This document shows positions 46,611-55,211 of a stretch of 64,000 nt of DNA, piece after piece. The stretch is from positions 62,001 through 126,000 of the forward strand of contig NZ_AJLN01000050.1 in assembly GCF_000317285.1 (NCBI RefSeq), given 5' to 3'. Position numbers and translations under genes: made by a program. The notes below the pieces were generated by a model, which was not told where the DNA came from, did not search any database, and saw only the letters and a list, made by a program, of their open reading frames with translations. How positions within the stretch are numbered: position 1 is the first letter of the stretch; the number at the start of each line of letters is the position of its first letter. The DNA is from Chlorogloeopsis fritschii PCC 6912. GTDB lineage: Bacteria; Cyanobacteriota; Cyanobacteriia; Cyanobacteriales; Nostocaceae.

Positions 46611-46804
46611 AAGAGTAGATTAGAACAGAGTAGTATTCTGACAGTATATAAAATACTATAAACTCATATACAAATACTCAGTTTTAAAAAAAAGATTGAG
46701 CAATGGCTACCAATCAACGAGAATTATACATCTATAATCAAGTCATGCAGGCACAAACGAGAGTAATTAAATTACGTTAAAATGACAGAAAAAGGTGAGG
46801 TAGC

Positions 46805-47059
46805 GTGCGAAAAATAGAAGTTCAACTTGACACCCAAACCCTTGAGCTTGCTGAACAGTTGGCAAAGTCTCGCCGATGTACATTATCAGAACTTATTACA
46901 GAAGTAATCAGACTTTTAGCAGCGACAAAAGTGACACAATATCCTTGGGTAGGACTATTTGCAGACGAGCCTGAGTTAGTAGATGAGATAATTGAAGAAG
47001 CTATCAAAAATCGGGCTTCCTACTCATTCAATCAAAAAATTGAACAAGGCATTACTTGA
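46805..47059 (+). CDS. VapB-like antitoxin
   Basis: The 84-residue protein begins with a GTG and a beta strand (R-K-I-E-V-Q-L-D) followed by two helices, as in ribbon-helix-helix regulators (Q-T-L-E-L-A-E-Q-L-A, then T-L-S-E-L-I-T-E-V-I). The C-terminal half is acidic and probably wraps the toxin: L-F-A-D-E-P-E-L-V-D-E-I. It overlaps the PIN-domain gene downstream by about 20 bases, the usual antitoxin-first order. The pair probably represses its own promoter; this is known for the family and not shown here. Confidence 0.75.
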   Translation: MRKIEVQLDTQTLELAEQLAKSRRCTLSELITEVIRLLAATKVTQYPWVGLFADEPELVDEIIEEAIKNRASYSFNQKIEQGIT

Positions 47060-47459
47060 CACAGACATTTTGTCTGAAATTTTCAAATGTATAAATCAAC
47101 AAGTTATATTTAAAGCTACTGTTTATCGCGCAGTTTTTGGCTGCTATACAACTTCGGTAATCACAGTTATGGAAGTTGTCCAAGGTTGGCACAAGCGTCA
47201 ACGAGAAGATAAAGTTCAAGCATTTTTAGCTACACTTGCCACTGAAGATATTTTGATACTGAAACTGCCAGATGCAGAATTGGCAGGGCGCATTTATGCT
47301 GATTTGGAACGAACAGGGCAACCTATTGGTTATCCGGATTCAATGATTGCTGCCATAGCTTTACGACGTAATTTAACCTTGGTAACTGGTAATTTGGCTC
47401 ACTATAGTCGTATACAAGCATTGGGTTACCCTTTAAGACTGGATAACTGGCGAACCTAA
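47040..47459 (+). CDS. VapC-like PIN-domain toxin
   Basis: This 140-residue PIN-domain protein would be an RNase toxin. Acidic residues of the site are visible: Asp in A-L-L-D-T-D-I-L-S-E near the N-terminus, Glu in V-M-E-V-V-Q-G-W, and Asp in Y-P-D-S-M-I-A-A; the last position reads V-T-G-N-L-A-H-Y, with Asn as in many VapC proteins. The start is uncertain: TTG at 47040 gives the normal N-terminus, but an upstream TTG at 46992 is also in frame. Co-translation with the antitoxin is likely because of the overlap. Confidence 0.8.
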   Translation: MNKALLDTDILSEIFKCINQQVIFKATVYRAVFGCYTTSVITVMEVVQGWHKRQREDKVQAFLATLATEDILILKLPDAELAGRIYADLERTGQPIGYPDSMIAAIALRRNLTLVTGNLAHYSRIQALGYPLRLDNWRT

Positions 47460-47529
47460 ATGACTGGAAAATATTATTTGAGGCTACCATAGCCAAGACA
47501 AAACTATTGTTGAGCTAGCGATCGCACTC

Positions 47530-47886
47530 ATGGCAACAAGTGATAGCTACCATCCCTACTTAATTTCACATCTAAAAGATCCCAGTCATGCTGCTTTATA
47601 TATTGAGGCTATTTTAGAAGAAGAAGATCCTGAGCCGGAGTTACTGCAAATAGCACTAGGTAATGTAGCTGAGGCTCTTTGTGAACACAGGATGACATCA
47701 GAGCAGGCTAAATATCATCAAGAAAAACTCAAAGAAATTTTATCTCAGCGCGGGAGTGAAGCAATTTATCATCTGGGAACCTGGCTCGATGCTTTGGGAT
47801 TGAAACTTACTGTGGCTGTTGCAGAAAAGGCAGATGAAAGTAGTATAAATCTTGCTGATGAATCGGAAATTACTGTTTCGCAATGA
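47530..47886 (+). CDS. orphan addiction-module antidote-like protein
   Basis: The 118-residue protein resembles the HigA-like addiction-module antidotes: Y-L-I-S-H-L-K-D-P-S-H-A-A-L-Y-I-E-A at residues 10-27, L-L-Q-I-A-L-G-N-V-A-E-A near 40, and L-D-A-L-G-L-K-L-T-V near 90. The middle helix-turn-helix part has diverged. No RelE-like toxin gene lies next to it; the 70 bases before it and 50 bases after it are too short. It follows the VapC-like gene by 70 bases, so it may be a solitary antitoxin or a regulator. Confidence 0.65.
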   Translation: MATSDSYHPYLISHLKDPSHAALYIEAILEEEDPEPELLQIALGNVAEALCEHRMTSEQAKYHQEKLKEILSQRGSEAIYHLGTWLDALGLKLTVAVAEKADESSINLADESEITVSQ

Positions 47887-48013
47887 CGGATCGCTGGTAC
47901 AATTTTTTTGTCAACAAAGAAAATAAACTAGGAGCACATTGGAAAAGGGAGCTTCCAAGGCTGCAATTAAAATATTTATCACCAGCGTGTACAGTCATAA
48001 CTTAATCTCAAAA

Positions 48014-48586
48014 ATGCTCTCACAACGCTTTACCGAAGCCCTTAACTACGCTACGCAACTCCACGCGAACCAAGTTCGCAAAGGTTCGGGGGTTCCCTAC
48101 GTCGCTCACTTGTTAGGTGTCGCCAGTATCGCCCTAGAATACGGAGCGAATGAAGATGAAGCCATAGCAGCTCTGTTGCACGACGCCATAGAAGATCAGG
48201 GCGGTGCTGCTACACGGGAAGAAATTCGCCGTCGCTTTGGAGAAAATGTAACTGCAATTGTGGATGGCTGTACCGATGCTGATACTACACCCAAACCACC
48301 TTGGCGATCGCGCAAAGAAATATATATTGCCCACCTCGCCACTGCTTCACCTTCGATACTACTTGTGAGTGCAGCCGATAAACTCTACAACGCCCAATCT
48401 ATTCTCCGAGATTACCGGATTTTAGGCGAATCAGTTTGGCAGCGCTTTCAAGGAGGTAAAGAAGGTACGCTTTGGTATTATCGAGCGTTAGTAATTGCCT
48501 TCCAAAAAACAGGATCTAATCCGCTTTTTGACGAATTAGAACGGGTAGTAGCAGAACTAGAAGTGTTGACTTCTTTATATGCTTAA
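48014..48586 (+). CDS. HD domain protein (RelA/SpoT hydrolase-like)
   Basis: The 190-residue protein is a single HD phosphohydrolase domain like the N-terminal part of SpoT. Metal ligands: His in Y-V-A-H-L-L near residue 28, H-D in A-L-L-H-D-A-I-E-D near 54, and Asp in A-A-D-K-L-Y-N-A near 120. Small proteins of this type hydrolyse (p)ppGpp or related nucleotides; the substrate here is not shown. A TTG at 47939 with AGGAG just upstream would add 25 residues; the ATG at 48014 matches the usual beginning (M-L-S-Q-R-F-T-E-A-L). Confidence 0.85.
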   Translation: MLSQRFTEALNYATQLHANQVRKGSGVPYVAHLLGVASIALEYGANEDEAIAALLHDAIEDQGGAATREEIRRRFGENVTAIVDGCTDADTTPKPPWRSRKEIYIAHLATASPSILLVSAADKLYNAQSILRDYRILGESVWQRFQGGKEGTLWYYRALVIAFQKTGSNPLFDELERVVAELEVLTSLYA

Positions 48587-48629
48587 ATTTGGGCAGACAA
48601 GTGTATTTTGTAATAAATAAATTGGGTGG

Positions 48630-48650
48630 CGCAGGCTATTTTTGCCTGCG
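48630..48650. terminator. hairpin between convergent HD and prs genes
   Basis: A 7-bp GC-rich stem (CGCAGGC / GCCTGCG) with a 7-base loop sits between two convergent stop codons. The T-run lies in the loop rather than after the stem, so termination is only possible. Confidence 0.45.
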
Positions 48651-48693
48651 ACATTGTGCATAAAAGTAGCGGTGATGACAGTATTTCCTGGGT

Positions 48694-49707
48694 TTAGCGG
48701 AACATACTACTTACAGAGCTATCTTCATGAATCCGCCAGATTGTTTCCCCCAAGAGGTTAGCCACCGAAAGCACCTGCAATTGTGGGAAGCGATCGCTTT
48801 CTTTGATTGGAATTGTATTAGTGACAATCACTTCCTCAAATAAACCGCTTGACAACCGTTCTACTGCGGGTGGAGAAAATACTGCATGGGTAGCGCAGGC
48901 ATATACCTGACGCGCTCCTTCTTCGCGCAGCAATCTTGCTCCTTCAGAAATTGTGCCTCCAGTGTCAATCATGTCATCTACTAACACCGCTGTTTTACCT
49001 TTGACATCACCGATGACATTTAAAACTTCGGCAACGTTGTGAGCCTGACGGCGTTTATCAATAATCGCTAAGGGAGCATCATTAAGCTTTTTCGCAAATG
49101 CTCTAGCTCGCGCTACACCACCAACATCTGGCGAGACAACCACAATGTCAGACAGTTGTTTACTTACTAAATAATCTAGTATTACTGGCGAACCATATAC
49201 ATGATCTAGAGGTATATCGAAATATCCTTGTATTTGCGCTGAATGCAAATCCATTGCCAGAATTCTGTTGGCACCTGCTTGAGTAATTAGGTTAGCAACT
49301 AATTTGGCAGTTATTGATTCCCGCCCTGCCGTTTTGCGATCGGCGCGGGCATAACCATAATAAGGAATTACTGCTGTTACCTGTCGGGCTGACGCTCGAC
49401 GACAGGCATCAATCATAATTAGTAACTCCATTAAATGATCGTTGACGGGTTGACAACAAGGCTGGATTAAATAGACATCACAACCTCGAATTGATTCCTG
49501 GATTTGAATATAAAGTTCCCCATCCGCAAATCGCTTGCGGATCATTGGCCCCAAGTCCATACCCAGGTAACGAGCTACTTCTTGAGACAGCGATAAATTG
49601 GCAGAGCCAGAGAAAAGCCGCAAGCGGTGATTTTCAGTTAGTCCTGTTGCAGCTGGCAGTTTGAAAGTTGCAGTACTGAGCACAGCAGTTCCTCGATGTG
49701 CATTCAT
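48694..49707 (-). CDS. prs: ribose-phosphate pyrophosphokinase
   Basis: The 337-residue enzyme makes PRPP from ribose 5-phosphate and ATP, feeding nucleotide, histidine, tryptophan and NAD synthesis. Seen: F-A-D-G-E-L-Y-I-Q near residue 60, the flexible loop with Y-Y-G-Y-A-R-A-D-R-K near 117, M-D-L-H-S-A-Q-I-Q-G-Y-F near 152, and the PRPP loop V-D-D-M-I-D-T-G-G-T near 243. About 20 residues precede the core, as in other cyanobacterial Prs. The start ATG fits, though another within the first 25 residues cannot be excluded. Confidence 0.97.
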   Translation of the reverse strand: MNAHRGTAVLSTATFKLPAATGLTENHRLRLFSGSANLSLSQEVARYLGMDLGPMIRKRFADGELYIQIQESIRGCDVYLIQPCCQPVNDHLMELLIMIDACRRASARQVTAVIPYYGYARADRKTAGRESITAKLVANLITQAGANRILAMDLHSAQIQGYFDIPLDHVYGSPVILDYLVSKQLSDIVVVSPDVGGVARARAFAKKLNDAPLAIIDKRRQAHNVAEVLNVIGDVKGKTAVLVDDMIDTGGTISEGARLLREEGARQVYACATHAVFSPPAVERLSSGLFEEVIVTNTIPIKESDRFPQLQVLSVANLLGETIWRIHEDSSVSSMFR

Positions 49708-50627
49708 GGCAATCTTATCATCAGATATTTAGATTATTTAAGAGAAATAGCCCTAAAAAAACTCTGTGAGTTTTGTTGAAGCTTTCATAAAAACTTTAAA
49801 CATACCTCCATGAAACTACAACTTCCTTATTTTCTTGTTTCTGTAGCAAATACACTCGTAATAGTTTAACTGGCATTTAAATCGTTAACTACACTTATAG
49901 TTGAGATTTTTGCTTTGAGATAAAATACCTACACTGAGTGAGTTGCTTGATTACTTGCCCATTGGCAAGTAATTCATAATAGAGAACAGACCAGTTTAAA
50001 TTTTCAGTGATACTCAAATTGGTAACTCGTGAAAGTAAAAACCGATGAAGTAATTAATCAGCAGTAGCTCAATATTTTATGATACTAGTGACAAAATAAT
50101 ACTTTAGCAGACTTGCTTTCTATTTTTCCATCAGACAAGAAAGCAGAAGGAAATTAGGACAAGGAGGAAGAGCACGGGGAAGGTGACTTGCAAGGGGAAG
50201 GATCGCGACTCACGTCTTCTCCCCTTGTCTTTCCCTCTCCCCTGCCCCTTGTCCTCTTCTGTACCCTGTTCCCTACTGTGCTTGAGGTGAGATTAGGAAA
50301 CGACAGTGATCTGTTTTCCTTAGCTAGCAAAGAAGCAGAGTTTTATTGGAACCTTGATTTGTAAGTTGCCGTCTCAAGGCTGATGCCCACTTTCATCTGG
50401 TATATCTGTGGTCAGTGCGAGAGAATGTGTATCTTACCTAAATAAGTGATATTTCATCTTTTTTTACTTCTCTGTACTGAGAGAAAGGTGTAAGAATTAA
50501 AGTGGTCTAAGTCTGTAAAGGTTTGCTTTGACTATGTACTAGTATGGTGATTGTCCATATGCCGCCAGAAGTATTGTTTGTGGGTGAATTCCTTCGAGTC
50601 ATGCTATTACACTCAATTAATTAAAAG
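49708..50627. other. 920-bp divergent intergenic region
   Basis: No gene is seen. It contains a 9-bp hairpin at 49951-49972 (TTACTTGCC / GGCAAGTAA, loop CATT) and a large imperfect inverted repeat at about 50146-50275 whose arms are GA-rich and CT-rich. It must hold the promoters of prs and of the Ser/Thr kinase. A small RNA would fit the size, but nothing in the sequence identifies one. Confidence 0.5.
50146..50275. repeat. long imperfect purine/pyrimidine inverted repeat
   Basis: The left arm AGGACAAGGAGGAAGAGC and further GA-rich blocks are mirrored by CT-rich blocks ending in GCCCCTTGTCCT. Similar tracts lie at 19654 and 22840. It may fold as a hairpin of about 40 bp with mismatches. Confidence 0.5.
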
Positions 50628-52403
50628 ATGCAACCACCAATTTCAGTTGGCACTGTTCTGCAAAATCGTTATCGGCTGATTCAAATTCTCGGTCAGGGGG
50701 GGTTTGGTAGAACTTATCTGGCAGAAGATCAAAGGCGTTTTAATGAACTGTGTGCCATCAAAGAATTGATTCCCAACACCACAGATCCTGCCGCTTGGCA
50801 GAAGGCACAAGAACTTTTTCTGCGAGAAGCGACAACTTTATATCAAATCCAACATCCACAAGTACCGCAATTCCGAGAAAGGTTTGAACAAGAGCAGCGC
50901 TTATTTTTGGTGCAAGATTACGTTGCCGGGAAAACTTACCGCGATTTGTTAGAAGAACGCAAATCCTCTGGAGGTATATTCACAGAACAAGAAGTATGGC
51001 AATTATTATGTTCGCTGTTACCAGTATTAGAATATATTCACAATCAAGGCATTATTCATCGGGACATTTCACCAGATAATATTATTTTGCGAGAGCTTGA
51101 TAATAAGCCAGTTTTGATTGACTTTGGAGTAGTCAAAGAACTAGCAACGCGATTGCAATCCCCTAACTCGACAGCGTCGGCAACTTATGTAGGAAAATTA
51201 GGTTATTCCCCTAGCGAACAAATGCAAACGGGGCAAGCGTATCCTAGTAGTGACTTGTATGCGCTGGCAGTCACGGCGATCGTTTTGCTTACTGGTAAAG
51301 AACCCCAAGAATTATTTGATGAAAATCAGCTGAGTTGGAATTGGCAACAATGGGTGAGAGTGAGTCCGCGATTTACTCAAATTTTAAATCGGATGTTGAG
51401 TTATAGACCGGGCGATCGCTTCCAAAGTGCCAGGGAAGTATTACAAGCTTTAGAATCTCCAGAACAAGCCACACTACCAGTTCAACTTCCACTATTATCT
51501 AACGTCCAAACAGTTCCTGTTGCTCGCCGTCCCGATCAAGGATTACAGCCTACACCCAAAAGAACTACTCGTGTAATTCCAGAACCTACTACTAGATCGG
51601 TTTTAGATAATCCGTGGGCGATCGCAGCAATTAGCATCGCTGTAATTATTCTGGCAGGTTTTGGTTCTTGGGCATTAGTGCGTTCTCTGCGCAGCCAATC
51701 ATCGGCACCAGAGGCACCACCGCAAACTTTCCCTTCACCAGTTGTGACTGGTGGCACAACAGAATCACCCACTCCCACTCCCACCGATACACCTACTACT
51801 GCACCACCTGCAACACCTGTCATCAAAATTAAGCGCCTCAATTTTGATACATCTAACACATTCAAAGTTGACGATACAATCAAAGCTAATGAGATTGTCC
51901 GGTATACTTTTAGAGGACAAAAGGGTCAGCAATTAACAGTCTTACTAGCACAAGAAAGCGGCGTTTTACTTACAGTCTCCGGTGCCAATGGAGAACCGCT
52001 TGACAATAGTGCTAAGGCAGTTACCTTCTATCAAGGGACATTGCCACTCACTGATACATACACTATTGAGCTAACTGTAAGCGAAGGAATTGCCGAAAGT
52101 GATTATAGTCTCAATGCTAAATTAGAAAACCCAATTCAACCCATACCTACACAAACTCCCACAGAAGCTCCCACAGAAATTCCTTCCCCAATTCCCACAG
52201 AATCTCCTCTAGAAGTTCCGACAGAAACTCCTCTCCCAATTCCCACAGAATCTCCCCAAGAAACTCCGATTCAAATCCCAACAGATCTGCCCACAACAAC
52301 ACCACCAATATCTCCCCAGCCAAATCAAAACAACCCTTCTGTTGATGACACAAGCTCCACAGGCAAGGTAAACCCGGCCAACTTAGTAGACAATCAGGTA
52401 TGA
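50628..52403 (+). CDS. membrane Ser/Thr protein kinase with external PPC-like domain
   Basis: The 591-residue kinase appears active: glycine loop L-G-Q-G-G-F-G-R-T-Y (21-30), Lys45, H-R-D at 144-146, and D-F-G with Asp165. One membrane helix follows (about 324-345). The external part has a Pro/Thr-rich stretch, a domain like the bacterial pre-peptidase C-terminal type (about 400-500, Y-T-F-R-G-Q-K-G-Q-Q-L) and a second tail rich in T-P-T-E, I-P-T-E and S-P. The tail probably crosses the wall or binds a surface component. The dead kinase at 46071 is of a similar N-terminal type. Confidence 0.92.
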   Translation: MQPPISVGTVLQNRYRLIQILGQGGFGRTYLAEDQRRFNELCAIKELIPNTTDPAAWQKAQELFLREATTLYQIQHPQVPQFRERFEQEQRLFLVQDYVAGKTYRDLLEERKSSGGIFTEQEVWQLLCSLLPVLEYIHNQGIIHRDISPDNIILRELDNKPVLIDFGVVKELATRLQSPNSTASATYVGKLGYSPSEQMQTGQAYPSSDLYALAVTAIVLLTGKEPQELFDENQLSWNWQQWVRVSPRFTQILNRMLSYRPGDRFQSAREVLQALESPEQATLPVQLPLLSNVQTVPVARRPDQGLQPTPKRTTRVIPEPTTRSVLDNPWAIAAISIAVIILAGFGSWALVRSLRSQSSAPEAPPQTFPSPVVTGGTTESPTPTPTDTPTTAPPATPVIKIKRLNFDTSNTFKVDDTIKANEIVRYTFRGQKGQQLTVLLAQESGVLLTVSGANGEPLDNSAKAVTFYQGTLPLTDTYTIELTVSEGIAESDYSLNAKLENPIQPIPTQTPTEAPTEIPSPIPTESPLEVPTETPLPIPTESPQETPIQIPTDLPTTTPPISPQPNQNNPSVDDTSSTGKVNPANLVDNQV

Positions 52404-52528
52404 GGCAGATGGCAGAAGGAAACATAATCCACAGTCCAACCTGTCGCCCCTCTTTTTAGGTGATTTGTGGGCAAACGATGTATTACATTGGTTAGTAGTT
52501 GGTTGCTAATTGTTAGTTGTTCATTGCT

Positions 52529-52570
52529 ATTAGCTATTAGCTATTAACCATTAACCATTAACCATTAACT
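52529..52570. repeat. heptamer (STRR) tract before bioD
   Basis: Tandem 7-mers ATTAGCT then ATTAACC, about six in all, ending 8 bases before the bioD start codon. The tract therefore forms the translation-initiation leader and leaves no Shine-Dalgarno sequence. Confidence 0.75.
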
Positions 52571-52577
52571 ACTACTA

Positions 52578-53258
52578 TTGAACGCATTACTGATTACTGG
52601 AACAGATACAGAAGCTGGCAAAACTGTTTTGACAACAGCGTTGGCAGCCTATTGGCAAAGATATTGCTCTGCCCGCAGTTTAGGAATCATGAAACCACTG
52701 CAATCGGGAATTGGCGATCGCGAGTGGTATCAAAAGCTTTTTTCTCTGGAACAATCTCCAGAAGAAATTACGCCTTTATACTTTCAAGCACCCTTAGCGC
52801 CTCCCATAGCTGCAGCTAAAGAAAATCGTCAAGTAGACTTAGCTGTTGTCTGGCAAGCTTTGACAAGTTTGCGCCAACGCCGAGATTTTATTCTCGTAGA
52901 AGCCCTGGGAGGACTAGGTTCACCCGTGACAGATGAATTGACAGTGGCAGATTTAGCAGGCGAATGGCGCTTACCCACAGTTTTGGTAGTACCAGTAAGA
53001 TTAGGTGCGATCGCTCAAGCTGTAGCGAATGTGGCATTAGCGAGGCTAGCACGGGTGCAACTAGTGGGAATCGTTCTTAACTGCGTACAACCCCGTACTG
53101 ATACTGAAATTACTGACTGGGCACCAGCAGATTTAATTCAATCTTTAACAAATATTCCTGTTTTAGGCTGCTTGCCTTATTTAGAAAATCCCACAGATTT
53201 AAACAAACTTGCAGAATTAGCATCCAATTTGGATCTAGAGCGCTTAACTAGTAGTTAA
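52578..53258 (+). CDS. bioD: dethiobiotin synthase
   Basis: The 226-residue enzyme closes the ureido ring of dethiobiotin from 7,8-diaminopelargonate, CO2 and ATP. The P-loop G-T-D-T-E-A-G-K-T is at residues 8-16, the K-P-L-Q-S-G motif near 40, and the E-A-L-G-G-L-G-S-P-V motif near 114. The start is TTG at 52578, since this places the P-loop at the normal distance and no ATG precedes it. There is no recognisable ribosome-binding site, only the heptamer tract. Other bio genes are not nearby. Confidence 0.95.
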   Translation: MNALLITGTDTEAGKTVLTTALAAYWQRYCSARSLGIMKPLQSGIGDREWYQKLFSLEQSPEEITPLYFQAPLAPPIAAAKENRQVDLAVVWQALTSLRQRRDFILVEALGGLGSPVTDELTVADLAGEWRLPTVLVVPVRLGAIAQAVANVALARLARVQLVGIVLNCVQPRTDTEITDWAPADLIQSLTNIPVLGCLPYLENPTDLNKLAELASNLDLERLTSS

Positions 53259-53302
53259 GAGGTAGTGGATAGTGGTTTAGTGGTAAACAACCAACTACTA
53301 AC

Positions 53303-53430
53303 TACTGTACGGGAGGCAGCGCGCCCTTGCGGGTTAAGCGCGTCGAGTGCGACTGCCGTGCGGGTTTAGAAGATAAATCATCGGTTTTAGCCGAAAGATA
53401 ATCAACGAAATCCGCCCCTACTACCTACTA
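53303..53430. repeat. dispersed repeat interrupted by a GGAGGCAG element
   Basis: The host repeat (ACTACTGTACGG...CGGGTTTAGAAGATAAAT...CCGCCCCTACTA) is the same as at 36437. A 49-bp block at 53312-53360, bounded by GGAGGCAG and GACTGCCGTG, splits its left GTACGGGCGGG end. Confidence 0.75.
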
Positions 53431-53459
53431 ACTACTAACTACCAACAATAATGTGAGCA

Positions 53460-54692
53460 ATGGTTTCGACATTTCCCAACTCAACTAATGTTGATTTATC
53501 TCGCGTGCGCCTCTCGATTCGCTTATTGCAACCGTTTCTTGTGGAGTGGCGGCGACGATTTCACCAAAAACCCGAACTGAGTTTTCAAGAAAACCTGACT
53601 GCTGAGTTTGTCTCCCAGAAATTGCAAGAATGGGGCATTGAGCATCAAACTGGTATTGCCAAAACTGGTATTGTTGCCACAATTGAAGGTAAAAAACCCG
53701 GTTCAGAAAAAGTTCTGGCAATTCGGGCAGATATGGATGCTTTGCCAATTCAGGAACTCAACGAAGTACCGTACCGCTCCCAGCATGATGGAGTAATGCA
53801 CGCTTGCGGACATGATGGACATACTGCGATCGCTCTTGGTACAGCTTATTATCTCCAGCAACATCGCGAAGATTTCCCTGGTACTGTAAAAATTATCTTC
53901 CAACCAGCCGAAGAAGGGCCGGGAGGCGCAAAGCCAATGATTGATGCTGGCGCACTCAAAAACCCTGATGTTGATGCGATTATCGGTTTGCATTTGTGGA
54001 ATAATTTGCCTTTAGGAACGGTGGGTGTGCGTGCAGGTGCATTAATGGCAGCTGTAGAGTTATTTGACTGCACAATTTTTGGTAAAGGCGGACATGGGGC
54101 AATACCCCATCAAACTATAGATTCTGTTGTAGTTGCTGCTCAAATAGTCAATGCCTTACAAACTATTGTTGCTCGTAATGTTAACCCCATTGATTCGGCA
54201 GTGGTGACTGTTGGCGCACTTCATGCTGGCACAACACACAACGTGATTGCTGATACAGCAACTATGAAAGGCACTGTTCGGTATTTTAATCCTTCCTACC
54301 AAGGCTTTTTTCAGCAGCGGATCGAGCAGATTATTGCTGGTATTTGTCAGAGTTATGGTGCAAATTATGACTTTAAATACTGCGAGCTTTACCCAGCTAC
54401 AATTAATGATGCAGGGATGGCAGAATTAGTGCGATCGGTAGCCGAAGAAGTGGTAGAAACGCCTGTGGGTATTGTACCAGAGTGTCAAACGATGGGCGGT
54501 GAGGATATGTCCTACTTTTTGCAAGAGGTGCCTGGTTGCTATTTCTTCCTTGGTTCTGCTAACCAGGCGAAAAATTTGGCGTATCCCCATCATCATCCTC
54601 GGTTTGATTTTGATGAGACTGTGTTGGCGATGGGTGTGGAGATGTTTGTTCGGTGTGTGGAGAGATTTTTGAGCAATAGCCTTGGCGAATAG
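53460..54692 (+). CDS. M20 family metallo-amidohydrolase
   Basis: The 410-residue enzyme is a two-metal peptidase/amidohydrolase of the N-acyl-amino-acid amidohydrolase (hippurate hydrolase, IAA-amino acid hydrolase) group. Metal ligands lie in M-H-A-C-G-H-D-G-H-T near residue 115, F-Q-P-A-E-E-G-P-G-G-A near 150, and H-L-W-N near 177; the dimerisation domain lies between about 190 and 305. The last His is in Y-P-H-H-H-P-R-F-D near 376. It would release amino acids from N-acyl conjugates in the cytoplasm; the natural substrate is unknown. Confidence 0.93.
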   Translation: MVSTFPNSTNVDLSRVRLSIRLLQPFLVEWRRRFHQKPELSFQENLTAEFVSQKLQEWGIEHQTGIAKTGIVATIEGKKPGSEKVLAIRADMDALPIQELNEVPYRSQHDGVMHACGHDGHTAIALGTAYYLQQHREDFPGTVKIIFQPAEEGPGGAKPMIDAGALKNPDVDAIIGLHLWNNLPLGTVGVRAGALMAAVELFDCTIFGKGGHGAIPHQTIDSVVVAAQIVNALQTIVARNVNPIDSAVVTVGALHAGTTHNVIADTATMKGTVRYFNPSYQGFFQQRIEQIIAGICQSYGANYDFKYCELYPATINDAGMAELVRSVAEEVVETPVGIVPECQTMGGEDMSYFLQEVPGCYFFLGSANQAKNLAYPHHHPRFDFDETVLAMGVEMFVRCVERFLSNSLGE

Positions 54693-55033
54693 AATTCGCG
54701 GCTAGACAAACAAAACCCACCTGGTGTAATTAAAGGCAATCTGTCCCAGGTTGCCCAAACACAATGAAGATATAATTGCGTGAAATTTGATCTCATTTTC
54801 TTAAACCCGCGTAGACGGGTTTTGTCTCGTGTAGCTGCGATTTCCAATTGCCAGGTATGTGATTTAAGTATTGATTAAACCGTGTGGCTTATAGCCTCTC
54901 TGGGTTAAGCACAAAGCGATCGCATTCTTTTTGAGTCAAGACACCCATGTGATTTAATCACAAGGCAATGAAAAGTATTTTTCCTTCTGCCTACTGCCTC
55001 CTGCCTTATTTTCTAGTTGCACTAGTTAACAAA
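54693..55033. other. intergenic region with hairpin repeat
   Basis: No gene is seen. A hairpin AAACCCG / CGGGTTT with a 6-base loop at 54803-54822 is followed by TTGTC and may end the amidohydrolase transcript, though the surrounding sequence looks like another dispersed cyanobacterial repeat. Confidence 0.5.
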
Positions 55034-55145
55034 GGCGTTGCTGATTTAGGCTATGAAAATAATTTTTCGTAATGCCAAAACCCCTGCCCAGACGCGATAT
55101 ATCGCGTCTCTACACATCAAATTCATACTGCGATTCAGCAACGCC
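55034..55145. mobile_element. 112-bp MITE, copy 2, with perfect 8-bp target duplication
   Basis: Ends are GGCGTTGCTGA and TCAGCAACGCC, with the internal 20-bp palindrome AGACGCGATATATCGCGTCT. The element is flanked directly by TTAACAAA on both sides (55026-55033 and 55146-55153). This is the mark of transposition. It differs from the copy at 24933-25044 at two positions. No source transposase is in the window. Confidence 0.92.
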
Positions 55146-55211
55146 TTAACAAAAGCTCTTACTCTTCTGCCGTAAACTACATTTACGACAGTTCAAGAGG
55201 TAATAGGTGCA

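Noticed and set aside
46703-46780. 25-codon frame after the dead kinase gene
   Set aside because: Too short, no recognisable product and no clear initiation signal; probably chance or debris of the truncated locus.
49708-50627. A structural RNA such as 6S RNA, tmRNA or RNase P RNA in the large gap
   Set aside because: No conserved core motif of these RNAs could be recognised; only simple hairpins and a purine tract are present.
52147-52425. 92-residue minus-strand frame opposite the kinase tail
   Set aside because: It is the mirror of the Pro/Thr/Glu-rich repeats of the kinase and only gives a low-complexity Leu/Glu product.
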